DNA of 64,000 nucleotides from Mycobacterium ahvazicum (GTDB lineage Bacteria > Actinomycetota > Actinomycetes > Mycobacteriales > Mycobacteriaceae): NCBI RefSeq assembly GCF_900176255.2, contig NZ_FXEG02000005.1, positions 124,001-188,000 of the forward strand. The letters run 5' to 3'. This document shows, in pieces, positions 50,386-59,345 of the stretch. Every line of letters starts with the position of its first letter. Within the stretch, counting starts at the first letter, position 1. The notes under the pieces were generated by a model. The model saw only the letters and a list, made by a program, of their open reading frames with translations. It did not search any database and was not told the origin of the DNA. The position numbers and the translations under genes are program-made.

Positions 50386-51453
50386 CTAGCCGGTGGCTTC
50401 GCGGATGTACTCGCCGATTTGGCGCAGCGAACGAACGGCCTCGGGCACCAGCGGCGCCGCCAGCTGGAAATCGTGAACCTGGCCGGGCCAGACCCGTACC
50501 TCGGCCGGTACCCCGGCGGCCGCCAGCCGGCTCGCCGCTAACCGCGCGTCGTGCAGCAGCACCTCGGACCCCGACACGTGGATCAGCGTGCGCGGAAGGC
50601 CGGGCTTGATGTGGTCGAGGGGTTCGTAGATCTCCTCGGGCTTGCCGTCGACGATGTACTTCCTCGCCGCGCTAGCAACCAATTCGACGAGTGCGTCGAA
50701 TGCCTTTGCTCCGAACATCGCATCGGTCTTGATATTGGGATGCGTTTGCTTGTATTCCTTTGCCAGTTGCAGCAGTGGCGAGATCGCCACCAGCGCCGCA
50801 GGCTCCTCGCCCTCCTCCTGCAGCCGCTGCGCCAGCGTCAGCGCGAGGTAGCCGCCGGCGGAGTCGCCGGCGAGAACGATCTGGTCGGGCTGGAAGCCGC
50901 GCCGCCGCAACCAGCGGTAGCCGTCGTGACAGTCCCGCACCGCCATACCGATCGAATGCTTGGGCAACAGGCGGTAGTTGACCACCAGAACGGGCGAGTC
51001 AGCAAACTTGGAGATCGATTCGACCACGCGGCCGTGAGAGTTTGCTCCGCAGGTCAAGAACGCGCCGCCGTGGAAGTAGAGCACGACCCGCCGGGTGCCG
51101 TCCGCAGGCAGCACTCCTGGAGCGCGGACCAATTGTGCCGACGCGTTGGGCAACTTCACGGTGTTACGCACGGTGGCCGACACCGGCAGCAACGCCCTGG
51201 CCGCGAGGTCGATCAGACCCCACGGCCACGGCAACGTGGGGGCGTAGCTGCCGGCCGCCAGAATTGGTCGAATCGTCACGCGTGAGGCCAGCGTGGCTAC
51301 CCGCCCCTGGACGCTGGGGCCGGATTCGAGGACTTCTACCGGTGCGCCGTCGCTGATAGCGAATTTGCGCGCCTCGGCCCTGCGCGACTTCAGCAGGTCA
51401 CGAAGATGGGCGGCATTCCGGGGTGCACCGGAAACCTTGCTGGGTGCGGTCAT
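50386..51453 (-). CDS. lipU: Esterase/lipase of the HSL family, LipU-like
   Basis: Predicted 355-residue alpha/beta hydrolase of the hormone-sensitive-lipase group. Oxyanion HGG is in YFHGGAFLTCG, nucleophile Ser in LAGDSAGGYLAL, and the acid and His in SGSEVLLHDARL and GQVHDFQLA. It is about 60 residues longer at the N-terminus than the 297-residue M. tuberculosis LipU. ATG 51453 is chosen because TAGGAG lies 9 bases upstream; the GTG nine bases earlier overlaps that site. No signal peptide. Divergent from the SGNH hydrolase gene. Confidence 0.85.
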   Translation of the reverse strand: MTAPSKVSGAPRNAAHLRDLLKSRRAEARKFAISDGAPVEVLESGPSVQGRVATLASRVTIRPILAAGSYAPTLPWPWGLIDLAARALLPVSATVRNTVKLPNASAQLVRAPGVLPADGTRRVVLYFHGGAFLTCGANSHGRVVESISKFADSPVLVVNYRLLPKHSIGMAVRDCHDGYRWLRRRGFQPDQIVLAGDSAGGYLALTLAQRLQEEGEEPAALVAISPLLQLAKEYKQTHPNIKTDAMFGAKAFDALVELVASAARKYIVDGKPEEIYEPLDHIKPGLPRTLIHVSGSEVLLHDARLAASRLAAAGVPAEVRVWPGQVHDFQLAAPLVPEAVRSLRQIGEYIREATG

Positions 51454-51683
51454 GCTCGACACTCCTACGCCGTTGTAGTGCGATACAGCATGTGACGAGC
51501 AAACCGAGCGCCCGGTTCAAATGGTGCGCCGAGTCGTTCAGCCAACCCGTTAAACTTAGCTTCGCAGGCATTTCTTAAAGGAACGTTTGAAGAGTCTGAT
51601 TTGATACCACATCTGATTCACAACGTGACCGCTTTGTTGGTCGGCCGTCCGCGCAAACCCGACAGCCGATCTAAAATGATCCC

Positions 51684-52643
51684 GTGACCGTGCGGGTGCC
51701 GCGTCTTTCGACAATCGCCCTGGCCACGGCAGGCGCAGTCGCCTCGACAGGTACGGCCTATCTGGGCGCACGAAACCTCCTGGTCGGCCAGGCGACGCAC
51801 GCGCGCACGGTGATCCCCCGGGCCTGGGACATCCCACCGCGCGCCGACGGCGTGTACAGCCCGGGCGGCGGGCCGGTGCAGCGGTGGCAACGTGGCATGT
51901 CCGCGGACATGCACCTGATGATCTTCGGCGACTCGACCGCCACCGGGTACGGCTGCGCGAGCGCCGAGGAAGTGCCGGGTGTGCTGATCGCGCGTGGCCT
52001 CGCCGAACAGACCGGCAAGCGTATTCGGTTGAGCACCAAGGCCATTGTCGGCGCGACCTCAAAGGGCGTCAGCGGGCAGGTCGATGCGATGTTCGTCGCC
52101 GGGTCACCGCCGGACGCGGCCGTGATGATGATCGGCGCCAACGACGTCACCGCCCTGAACGGGATCAGCCAGTCCGCCCGACGGCTGGGCCGGACCGTGC
52201 GCAAGCTGCGTTCGCGTGGCGCGGTGGTGATCGTCGGCACCTGCCCGGATCTTGGCGTGATCTCCGCGATCCCCCAGCCGCTGCGATCGCTGGCGCACGC
52301 GCGGACCCGACAGCTCGCCCGTGCACAGACCGCGTCGGTGCGATCCGCCGGCGGGGTGCCGGTGCCGCTGGCCCACCTGCTGGCTCCCCAATTCCGGGCC
52401 ACTCCCGAACTGATGTTCTCCGCCGACGGCTTCCATCCCTCGCCGACCGCGTACGCCCTGGCCGCCGCGCAGCTGCTGGTCGCGCTCTGCGATGCGCTGG
52501 GCCAAGAGATCGAGGGCCCAGTGCTCAACCTGGCCGCGCGCGCCGAGACACCCATGGTCAGCGGCGGCCACACCCCGCTGAGCGCCATGTCGCGGCTGTG
52601 GCGACGCCCGTCGCCCAGCGAGGCCGCCCCGTCGTCGAACTGA
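51684..52643 (+). CDS. Secreted or anchored SGNH/GDSL hydrolase (Rv1075c-like)
   Basis: Predicted 319-residue esterase. An N-terminal signal/anchor (STIALATAGAVASTGTAYLGA, about 9-29) precedes the SGNH fold: block I IFGDSTATGYG with Ser (about 80-85), block III GANDVTAL with Asn (about 151), and block V DGFHPSPTAYAL with Asp and His (about 252). Rv1075c is a cell-wall-associated GDSL esterase of similar size. GTG start at 51684. The last 40 residues are disordered. Confidence 0.87.
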   Translation: MTVRVPRLSTIALATAGAVASTGTAYLGARNLLVGQATHARTVIPRAWDIPPRADGVYSPGGGPVQRWQRGMSADMHLMIFGDSTATGYGCASAEEVPGVLIARGLAEQTGKRIRLSTKAIVGATSKGVSGQVDAMFVAGSPPDAAVMMIGANDVTALNGISQSARRLGRTVRKLRSRGAVVIVGTCPDLGVISAIPQPLRSLAHARTRQLARAQTASVRSAGGVPVPLAHLLAPQFRATPELMFSADGFHPSPTAYALAAAQLLVALCDALGQEIEGPVLNLAARAETPMVSGGHTPLSAMSRLWRRPSPSEAAPSSN

Positions 52644-52733
52644 CGAATCGGCACCGACTAGATTTGCCTTAGCCCGCCGGGTTGGGTGTGCCACCCGTTT
52701 TCACGCGAGCGAAGCATCTTGAAGGGAACCGTC

Positions 52734-53951
52734 ATGCCCGAAGCCGTCATCGTCTCCGCCGCCCGCTCGCCGATCGGGCGGGCCATGAAGGGGTCGCTGG
52801 TCAACATGCGGCCCGACGACCTGGCCGCCCAGATGGTGCGCGCCGCACTCGACAAGGTCCCCGCGCTCAACCCGCATCAGATCGACGACCTGATCCTGGG
52901 CTGCGGCCAGCCCGGCGGTGAGGCGGGATTCAACCTGGCGCGCGTGGTCGCCGTCGAACTGGGCTACGACTTCCTGCCCGGCACCACCGTCAACCGGTAT
53001 TGCTCGTCGTCCCTGCAGACCAGCCGGATGGCGTTCCACGCGATCAAGGCCGGTGAGGGCGACGTGTTCATCTCCGCGGGCGTGGAGACGGTGTCCCGCT
53101 TCGCCAAGGGCAGCGCCGACTCGTGGCCGGACACCAAGAACGCGCTGTTCGACGAGGCGCAGGAGCGCTCCGCGGCCGCCGCCAACGGCGCCGACGAGTG
53201 GCACGACCCACGCGCCGACGACAACCTGCCCGACGTCTACATCGCGATGGGGCAGACGGCGGAGAACGTCGCACTGCTGACCGGCGTGAGCCGCGAAGAC
53301 CAGGACCACTGGGGCGTGCGCAGCCAGAACCGCGCCGAGGAGGCGATCAAGAGCGGGTTCTTCGAGCGGGAGATCTCGCCGGTGACCCTGCCCGACGGCA
53401 CCACGGTGAGCACCGACGACGGTCCGCGACCGGGCACCACCTACGAGAAGATCAGCGAGCTCAAGCCGGTGTTCCGGCCCAACGGCACGGTGACGGCGGG
53501 CAACGCTTGTCCGCTGAACGACGGCGCGGCGGCGCTGGTGATCATGAGCGACACCAAGGCCAAGGAGCTGGGCCTGACGCCGCTGGCCCGCATCGTCGCC
53601 ACCGGCGTCAGCGGCCTCTCGCCGGAGATCATGGGGCTGGGCCCGATCGAGGCGTCCAAGAAGGCGCTGGCTCGGGCGGGCATGTCGATCAACGACATCG
53701 ACCTCTACGAGATCAACGAGGCCTTCGCGGTGCAGGTGCTGGGCTCGGCCCGGGAGCTGGGCATGGACGAGGACAAGCTGAACGTCTCCGGCGGCGCGAT
53801 CGCGCTGGGCCACCCGTTCGGCATGACCGGCGCCCGGATCGCCGCCACGCTGATCAACAACCTGCAGACCTACGACAAGACGCTTGGCCTGGAGACCATG
53901 TGCGTTGGCGGTGGCCAGGGCATGGCGATGGTGATCGAGCGACTCAGCTAG
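52734..53951 (+). CDS. fadA3: Thiolase FadA3 (acetyl-CoA C-acyltransferase)
   Basis: Predicted 405-residue enzyme, the exact length of M. tuberculosis FadA3 (Rv1074c). It performs the last step of beta-oxidation. The nucleophile Cys is in TVNRYCSSSLQTSRMA (about 88), the catalytic His in NEAFAVQVL/GGAIALGHPFGMTGAR (about 355) and the general-base Cys in GLETMCVGGGQGMAM (about 390). GAAGGGAA precedes the ATG. A bidirectional terminator separates it from the convergent Bax-inhibitor-like gene. Confidence 0.93.
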   Translation: MPEAVIVSAARSPIGRAMKGSLVNMRPDDLAAQMVRAALDKVPALNPHQIDDLILGCGQPGGEAGFNLARVVAVELGYDFLPGTTVNRYCSSSLQTSRMAFHAIKAGEGDVFISAGVETVSRFAKGSADSWPDTKNALFDEAQERSAAAANGADEWHDPRADDNLPDVYIAMGQTAENVALLTGVSREDQDHWGVRSQNRAEEAIKSGFFEREISPVTLPDGTTVSTDDGPRPGTTYEKISELKPVFRPNGTVTAGNACPLNDGAAALVIMSDTKAKELGLTPLARIVATGVSGLSPEIMGLGPIEASKKALARAGMSINDIDLYEINEAFAVQVLGSARELGMDEDKLNVSGGAIALGHPFGMTGARIAATLINNLQTYDKTLGLETMCVGGGQGMAMVIERLS

Positions 53952-53990
53952 CTCTTTTCCGAGCTCGTTGCTGAGCTCGTCTGCCGCGAC

Positions 53991-54044
53991 GAGTGTGCGT
54001 CCTGGGCGGCGAATGTGCGCCCAGGGCGACGTGGCCGCACACTC
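53991..54044. repeat. GAGTGTG-ended palindromic intergenic element, copy 3
   Basis: Outer arms GAGTGTGCG (53991-53999) and CGCACACTC (54036-54044) pair perfectly. An inner stem CCTGGGCG (54001-54008) with CGCCCAGG (54018-54025) forms a second hairpin. It is just downstream of fadA3 and shares end sequence and inner CCTGGGCG unit with the copy at 32571. Confidence 0.6.
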
Positions 54045-54089
54045 AATGCGGCCAGGAGCGGTTTAGGCGAGGAGCGGTCCAGCGCAGCA

Positions 54090-54123
54090 AAAAGCCGGCC
54101 CGCCCGAAGGCAAGCCGGCTTTT
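54090..54123. terminator. Bidirectional intrinsic terminator
   Basis: AAAAGCCGGC (54090-54099) and GCCGGCTTTT (54114-54123) form a 10-bp inverted repeat around a 14-base loop, giving a GC stem with a T-run on each strand. It sits between the convergent fadA3 and Bax-inhibitor-like genes and can stop transcription from both sides. Confidence 0.75.
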
Positions 54124-54137
54124 CTGCGTACGAGAAG

Positions 54138-54983
54138 CTAATCGTTCTGCAGATAACTGAGCAGACGCAGGATCTCCAGGTACAGCCAGACCAGCGTCAC
54201 GGTCAGGCCGAGCGCAATGCCCCAGGCCGCCTTCTCGGGAGCTCCGGCGCGGATCATCTGGTCGGCCGCGTCGAAGTCGATCAGGAAGCTGAACGCCGCG
54301 ATGCCGATCACGACCAGCGAGAACAGGATCGCCAGCGGTCCACCGCTGCGCAGGCCCAGGCCCGCTCCGCCACCGACACCGAACATGCCGAGCACCAGGT
54401 TGCCGATCATCAGGGCCAGCGCACCGAACATCGCGCCGACCACCCAGCGGGTGAATTTCGGAGTCACCCGGATAGCGCCGGTCTTGTAGACGACGAGCAT
54501 GCCGAAGAACACCCCGAAGGTGCCCAGGACCGCCTCACCGATCAGCGCGCCCGCGTTGACGTGCGACACCTGGAAGTTGGCGAAGACAAACGAGACCGCA
54601 CCGAGGAACAGGCCCTCGAGGACGGCGTAGCTGAGCACGATTCCCGGGTTGTCCTGCTTGCGGCCGAACGTCGCGATCATCACGAGCACGAAACCGCCCA
54701 GCGCACCGATCAGGGTCAGCGGCATCGCCAGGGCGAGGTTGTTGCTCACCAGGAAGTAGGAGACGATCGCCGACACGGTCAGCACGCCGAGCGTGATGCC
54801 GGTCTTGGTGACGACGTCGTCGATGGTCACCGGGCGGGTGGCCTTGGCCTCCTGGTAGGGAGCCGTGTAAGGGTCGGCTTGGTAGTACCCCTGCTGCATC
54901 TGGGCCGCGCCAGTGCCGAATTGCGCATATCCGCCGCTCTGCTTGGGCAGCGAACGAAATACCGGGTTGCTGGTCTCCCGCAC
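54138..54983 (-). CDS. Bax inhibitor-1/YccA-family membrane protein (Rv1072-like)
   Basis: Predicted 281-residue protein. A Gln/Tyr/Gly-rich cytoplasmic N-terminus (about 60 residues) precedes seven membrane helices typical of the BI-1 family; the last has LEILRLLSYLQND, with conserved charged ends, and the Asp-rich FSFLIDFDAADQMI loop is characteristic. Family members are pH-sensitive calcium leak channels. The start is taken as GTG 54983 (VRETSNPVF), with GAGAGGAT upstream; this size matches Rv1072 (278). Confidence 0.85.
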   Translation of the reverse strand: MRETSNPVFRSLPKQSGGYAQFGTGAAQMQQGYYQADPYTAPYQEAKATRPVTIDDVVTKTGITLGVLTVSAIVSYFLVSNNLALAMPLTLIGALGGFVLVMIATFGRKQDNPGIVLSYAVLEGLFLGAVSFVFANFQVSHVNAGALIGEAVLGTFGVFFGMLVVYKTGAIRVTPKFTRWVVGAMFGALALMIGNLVLGMFGVGGGAGLGLRSGGPLAILFSLVVIGIAAFSFLIDFDAADQMIRAGAPEKAAWGIALGLTVTLVWLYLEILRLLSYLQND

Positions 54984-55244
54984 CGTCGGATCCTCTCTTA
55001 AGACTGTGGCTTCGCGTCGTGCGAACACTTGCTCAACGATCAGTCGCCGTCCCAGGTTCCCAGCGGAACTGGTGTTTTCAGGGTATATCCGGGCCCGGCG
55101 CCTGTCGCCAAGCTCAAACATAATCCTTACCCGCGGGCATCGCGTCGCTTGTCACGATCTAGATTGCTGGTCAAGGCCCGGTAGTCATCGCGGCGACACC
55201 CTGGGCACAGATTGCGACCCGGAAACGGACTGAGAGGCTGCCCA

Positions 55245-56294
55245 GTGACCGAAGGCGCGACCGAGCAATCCGACGAGATTCTGGCCCGTGTCGACAATGG
55301 CGTCGGCCTGATCACGCTCAACCGCCCCAAGGCAATCAATTCGCTCAATCAGACGATGGTCGACGTGTTGAGCCCCCTGCTGACGCGCTGGGAAAACGAC
55401 GACGCGGTGCGCGCGGTGGTGCTGTCCGGTGCCGGCGAACGCGGGTTGTGCGCCGGCGGCGACGTGGTCGCGGTCTATCACAGCGCCCGCAAGGACGGCG
55501 TCGAGGTGCGGAAATTCTGGCGCGACGAGTATCTGCTGAACGGTCAGATCGGGCGATTCGCCAAGCCGTACGTGTCGTTGATGGACGGCATCGTGATGGG
55601 CGGCGGGGTCGGCGTCAGCGCCCACGGCAGCGTTCGCGTGGTCACCGAAACATCAAAGGTGGCAATGCCGGAGGTAGGCATCGGGTTCATCCCCGACGTC
55701 GGCGGAGCGTTTCTGCTGTCCCGGGCGCCCGGCGCCCTCGGTCTGTACGCCGCGCTGACCGGCGCACCGTTCTCCGGGGCCGACGCGATCGCGCTGGGCT
55801 TCGCCGATCACTACGTCCCGCACGGCCAACTCGAGGCGTTTCGCCAAGCGATCGTCGACGAAAGCATCGAGAGTGCACTGGCCGCCCACGCCACCGCGCC
55901 GCCACCGAGTGAGCTTGTCGCGCAACGCCATTGGATCGACGAATGTTTTGCCGGCGATACCGTCGAGGACATTCTCGCGGCGCTGCGCCGTCATGACGCC
56001 GAGCCGGCGCAAGACGCCGCGAATCTGATCGGCACCCGATCCCCCATCGCGGTGTCGGTGACGCTGGAGGCGGTGCGGAGGGCGGCGAAAATGGAAACGC
56101 TGGAAGATGTTCTGGTGCAGGACTATCGAGTGTCGTCGGCCTCGGCACACTCACACGATCTGGTGGAAGGCATTCGGGCACAGATCATCGACAAGGATCG
56201 TAATCCGAAGTGGTCGCCGCCGGACTTCGCCGCGGTCTCCGCGGCCGACATCGAGGCGTATTTCGCGCCGGTCGATGACGACTTGACTTTCTAG
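55245..56294 (+). CDS. echA9: 3-hydroxyisobutyryl-CoA hydrolase-type crotonase EchA9
   Basis: Predicted 349-residue crotonase-fold protein, like Rv1071c (345). The CoA/oxyanion site is GLCAGGDVVAVY (about 65), then GIVMGGGVGVSAHGS (about 110) and EVGIGFIPDVGG (about 140) with Glu and Asp typical of valine-pathway 3-hydroxyisobutyryl-CoA hydrolases. GTG 55245 has GAGAGG at 7 bases. It is 13 bases from echA8 and forms an operon with it. Confidence 0.88.
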   Translation: MTEGATEQSDEILARVDNGVGLITLNRPKAINSLNQTMVDVLSPLLTRWENDDAVRAVVLSGAGERGLCAGGDVVAVYHSARKDGVEVRKFWRDEYLLNGQIGRFAKPYVSLMDGIVMGGGVGVSAHGSVRVVTETSKVAMPEVGIGFIPDVGGAFLLSRAPGALGLYAALTGAPFSGADAIALGFADHYVPHGQLEAFRQAIVDESIESALAAHATAPPPSELVAQRHWIDECFAGDTVEDILAALRRHDAEPAQDAANLIGTRSPIAVSVTLEAVRRAAKMETLEDVLVQDYRVSSASAHSHDLVEGIRAQIIDKDRNPKWSPPDFAAVSAADIEAYFAPVDDDLTF

Positions 56295-56307
56295 AAAGGC
56301 GATTTGG

Positions 56308-57102
56308 ATGAGCGGGACAACCCCAACAAACTACGAAACCATCTTGGTCGAGCGCGACGAGCGGGTCGGGACCATCACGCTGAACCGGCCGAAGGCGCTC
56401 AACGCGCTCAACAGCCAGGTGATGATCGAAGTCACCGGCGCGGCAACAGAATTCGACAACGATCCGGGCATCGGCGCGATCATCATCACCGGCGCGGGCG
56501 GCAAGGCCTTCGCCGCGGGCGCCGACATCAAGGAGATGGCCGGGCTGAGCTTCGCCGACGCGTTCGGTTCGGACTTCTTCGCCACCTGGGGCAAGCTGTC
56601 CGCCGTGCGCACGCCGACGATCGCCGCGGTGGCCGGATACGCGCTCGGCGGCGGCTGCGAGCTGGCGATGATGTGCGATCTGCTGATCGCGGCCGATAAC
56701 GCGAAATTCGGCCAGCCCGAGATCAAACTGGGTGTGCTGCCGGGCATGGGCGGTTCGCAGCGTCTCACCCGCGCAATCGGCAAGGCCAAGGCGATGGACC
56801 TGATCCTGACCGGTCGCACCATCGGCGCCGAAGAAGCCGAACGCAGCGGTCTGGTGTCGCGGGTGGTGCCGGCCGACGACCTGATGAGCGAGGCCAAGGC
56901 CGTCGCCACCACGATTTCGCGGATGTCGCTGTCGGCGTCGCGGATGGCCAAGGAAGCCGTCAACCGTGCCTTCGAGTCCACCCTGGCCGAGGGACTTCTC
57001 TACGAACGCAGGCTGTTCCATTCCACCTTCGCGACCCACGACCAGTCCGAGGGCATGGCGGCATTCGTCGAGAAGCGGGATCCCAACTTCACGCATCGCT
57101 AA
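56308..57102 (+). CDS. echA8: Enoyl-CoA hydratase EchA8
   Basis: Predicted 264-residue short-chain enoyl-CoA hydratase of beta-oxidation. The oxyanion pocket is AAGADIKEMAGLSFAD (about 66) and GYALGGGCELAMMCDLL (about 108); both catalytic Glu are present, in GCELAM and KFGQPEIKLGVLPGMGG. It is like Rv1070c (257). It follows echA9 and precedes the membrane hydrolase gene by 9 bases, so three genes may be co-transcribed. Confidence 0.92.
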   Translation: MSGTTPTNYETILVERDERVGTITLNRPKALNALNSQVMIEVTGAATEFDNDPGIGAIIITGAGGKAFAAGADIKEMAGLSFADAFGSDFFATWGKLSAVRTPTIAAVAGYALGGGCELAMMCDLLIAADNAKFGQPEIKLGVLPGMGGSQRLTRAIGKAKAMDLILTGRTIGAEEAERSGLVSRVVPADDLMSEAKAVATTISRMSLSASRMAKEAVNRAFESTLAEGLLYERRLFHSTFATHDQSEGMAAFVEKRDPNFTHR

Positions 57103-57111
57103 GATGCTCTC

Positions 57112-58908
57112 GTGAGCGAGTCAGGTGCTGCGACCGCGGCCGACGACGGATCGACGGCCGGCGCAGACAAACTCTCGGACCCCCGAGACGCCGCAGCGAC
57201 GAGCGTCGCCACCGAACCGGAACCCGAACCGGCAGCCGGGCCGGACAGCACCGACGAGCTGGCCGAGATCGCGACCAAGCCGTTTTGGGTGCGCCACTAC
57301 ACCTTTACCGGCACCGCGGTCGGTCTTATCTTCATCTGGTTCTCGCTGACACCGTCACTGCTGCCCCGCGGCGCGATTTTCCAGGCGTTGGTCAGCGGCT
57401 TCTCCGGCGCCATCGGTTATGGGCTGGGCGTCTTTTCGGTCTGGCTGGTGCGCTACATGCGCACCAAGAACTACAGCCCGCCGGCACCGCGGTGGGCATG
57501 GAAGGTGTTGATCCCGGTCGCGGTGGTGGGCCAGGTGCTGATGGCGATCCGGTTCCACGTATGGCAGGACGACGTGCGCGACCTGATGGGTGTCGCGCAC
57601 CTGCACTGGTACGACTACCCGATCGCCGCGGTCCTGTCCATCATCGTGCTGTTCACCGTCGTCGAAATTGGCCAGGCCATCCGCGTGCTGGTCAGTTTCC
57701 TTGTGGGACAACTGGATCGGATCGCACCGTTTCGCCTCTCGGTGACCATTGTGGTGGCCCTGCTCGTGACGTTGACGATCACCCTGCTTAACGGCGTCGT
57801 GCTCAAGTCCGCGATGCGCACCATGAACAACACGTTCGCCGCGACCAACAACGAGATGAATCCCGAGACCGCGGCGCCGAAAAGTCCGCTGCGGTCGGGC
57901 GGGCCGCAATCGCTGGTGTCGTGGGAGTCGTTGGGCCGCGAGGGCCGCATCTTCGTCGAGGGCGGTCCCAAACTCGACGAACTGACCAGCTTCAACGGCG
58001 CCCCGGCCACCGAGCCCATCCGCGCCTATGCCGGCCTGAATTCCGCCGATGGCATCACCGCGACTGCTGAGCTGGCGGCACGCGAACTGCAACGTGAAGG
58101 CGGCTTACAGCGCGAGATCGTCGCGGTCGCAACGACTACCGGCACCGGCTGGATCAACGAAGCCGAAGCCTCGGCACTGGAGTACATGTACAACGGCAAC
58201 TCCGCGATCGTCAGCATGCAGTACTCGTTCTTGCCGAGCTGGCTGTCGTTTTTGGTGGACAAGGAGAATGCCCGGCACGCCGGCCAGGCATTGTTCGAGG
58301 CCGTAGACAGACTGATCCGGCAGCTGCCGGAGGGACACCGCCCCAAGCTCGTGGTCTTCGGTGAGAGCCTGGGCTCGTTCGGCGGTGAGGCGCCGTTCAT
58401 GAGCCTCAACAACGTCCTAGCCCGCACCGACGGCGCGCTGTTCAGCGGCCCGACGTTCAACAACACCATCTGGACGGACCTGACCGCCACCCGCGACGCC
58501 GGCTCGCCGGAGTGGCTGCCCATTTACAACGACGGCCACAACGTCCGATTCGTCGCTCGCCCAAGCAATCTGGACCGGCCGAAGGATCCGTGGGATGCAC
58601 CGCGGGTGGTGTATTTGCAGCACGCGTCCGACCCGATCGCGTGGTGGACGCCGGATCTGTTGTTCAGCGAACCGGATTGGCTACGCGAAGGGCGCGGCTA
58701 TGACGTGCTGCCCCAAACACGGTGGATCCCCGTGGTGACTTTCCTGCAAGTGTCGGCGGATATGGCCGTCGCCGTGGACGTCCCCGACGGCCACGGCCAC
58801 CGCTACGTCGCCGACGTCGCCAACGGCTGGGCAGCGGTGTTGTCACCGCCCGGGTGGACGCCGGAGAAGACCGAGCGGCTGCGACCGCTGTTGCACGCCA
58901 ACGATTAG
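57112..58908 (+). CDS. Membrane alpha/beta hydrolase (Rv1069c-like)
   Basis: Predicted 598-residue protein. A disordered N-terminus is followed by five or six membrane helices (about 65-235; e.g. LSIIVLFTVVEIGQAIRVLVSFLVG) and an Abhydrolase_9-type catalytic domain. The nucleophile elbow is VVFGESLGSFGGEAPF (Ser near 421). Further conserved blocks are TTTGTGWINEAEA and YLQHASDPIAWW. GTG start 57112. Size matches Rv1069c (587). The stop overlaps the convergent rhodanese gene by 4 bases. Substrate likely a lipid; not known. Confidence 0.85.
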   Translation: MSESGAATAADDGSTAGADKLSDPRDAAATSVATEPEPEPAAGPDSTDELAEIATKPFWVRHYTFTGTAVGLIFIWFSLTPSLLPRGAIFQALVSGFSGAIGYGLGVFSVWLVRYMRTKNYSPPAPRWAWKVLIPVAVVGQVLMAIRFHVWQDDVRDLMGVAHLHWYDYPIAAVLSIIVLFTVVEIGQAIRVLVSFLVGQLDRIAPFRLSVTIVVALLVTLTITLLNGVVLKSAMRTMNNTFAATNNEMNPETAAPKSPLRSGGPQSLVSWESLGREGRIFVEGGPKLDELTSFNGAPATEPIRAYAGLNSADGITATAELAARELQREGGLQREIVAVATTTGTGWINEAEASALEYMYNGNSAIVSMQYSFLPSWLSFLVDKENARHAGQALFEAVDRLIRQLPEGHRPKLVVFGESLGSFGGEAPFMSLNNVLARTDGALFSGPTFNNTIWTDLTATRDAGSPEWLPIYNDGHNVRFVARPSNLDRPKDPWDAPRVVYLQHASDPIAWWTPDLLFSEPDWLREGRGYDVLPQTRWIPVVTFLQVSADMAVAVDVPDGHGHRYVADVANGWAAVLSPPGWTPEKTERLRPLLHAND

Positions 58909-59345
58909 AGCCAGCGGCGAGCGGGCGCCCCGGCGTTCGCCAGCACTTCCGGACTGACCGGATCGCCGGCCAATTCGGCGAGCACACCGGCGCCGGCCAG
59001 CGCGTGATAGCCACCGACGACGTCGGTGGCCCGGTGCAGGCCGATGTCGAGCAGCGCGGCCGCCGCCAGGCTGGAGGTGTAGCCCTCCGAACACAGGATC
59101 ACCCACTCGACGTCGTCGCCGACGGCTTCGGGCAGGCGGGCGTCACTGGTCGGGTCGCAACGCCATTCCAGGACATTGCGTTCGATCACCAGCGCGCCGG
59201 GAACCTCGCCCTCGCGGAATCGCTGCGCTTGCGGCCGGATGTCGACGAGCACCGCCCCGCGCCGCAGTGCATCGGGCACCTCAGCGGCCCCCAGCCGCCG
59301 AAAACGGCGGCGGGCGGATCTCAAGACCACGTCGATACGGCTCAT
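58905..59345 (-). CDS. Rhodanese-domain protein (Rv1066-like)
   Basis: Predicted 146-residue single rhodanese domain. LVDIRPQAQRFREGEVPGALVI is the N-terminal CH2A-like region and the active-site loop is VILCSEGYTSSLAAAAL, Cys near residue 94. It probably carries persulfide sulfur. ATG 59345 overlaps the stop of the upstream cysteine dioxygenase (ATGA), so the two are coupled, which suggests a joint route for cysteine or sulfane-sulfur oxidation. Matches Rv1066 in order and size. Confidence 0.87.
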   Translation of the reverse strand: MSRIDVVLRSARRRFRRLGAAEVPDALRRGAVLVDIRPQAQRFREGEVPGALVIERNVLEWRCDPTSDARLPEAVGDDVEWVILCSEGYTSSLAAAALLDIGLHRATDVVGGYHALAGAGVLAELAGDPVSPEVLANAGAPARRWL

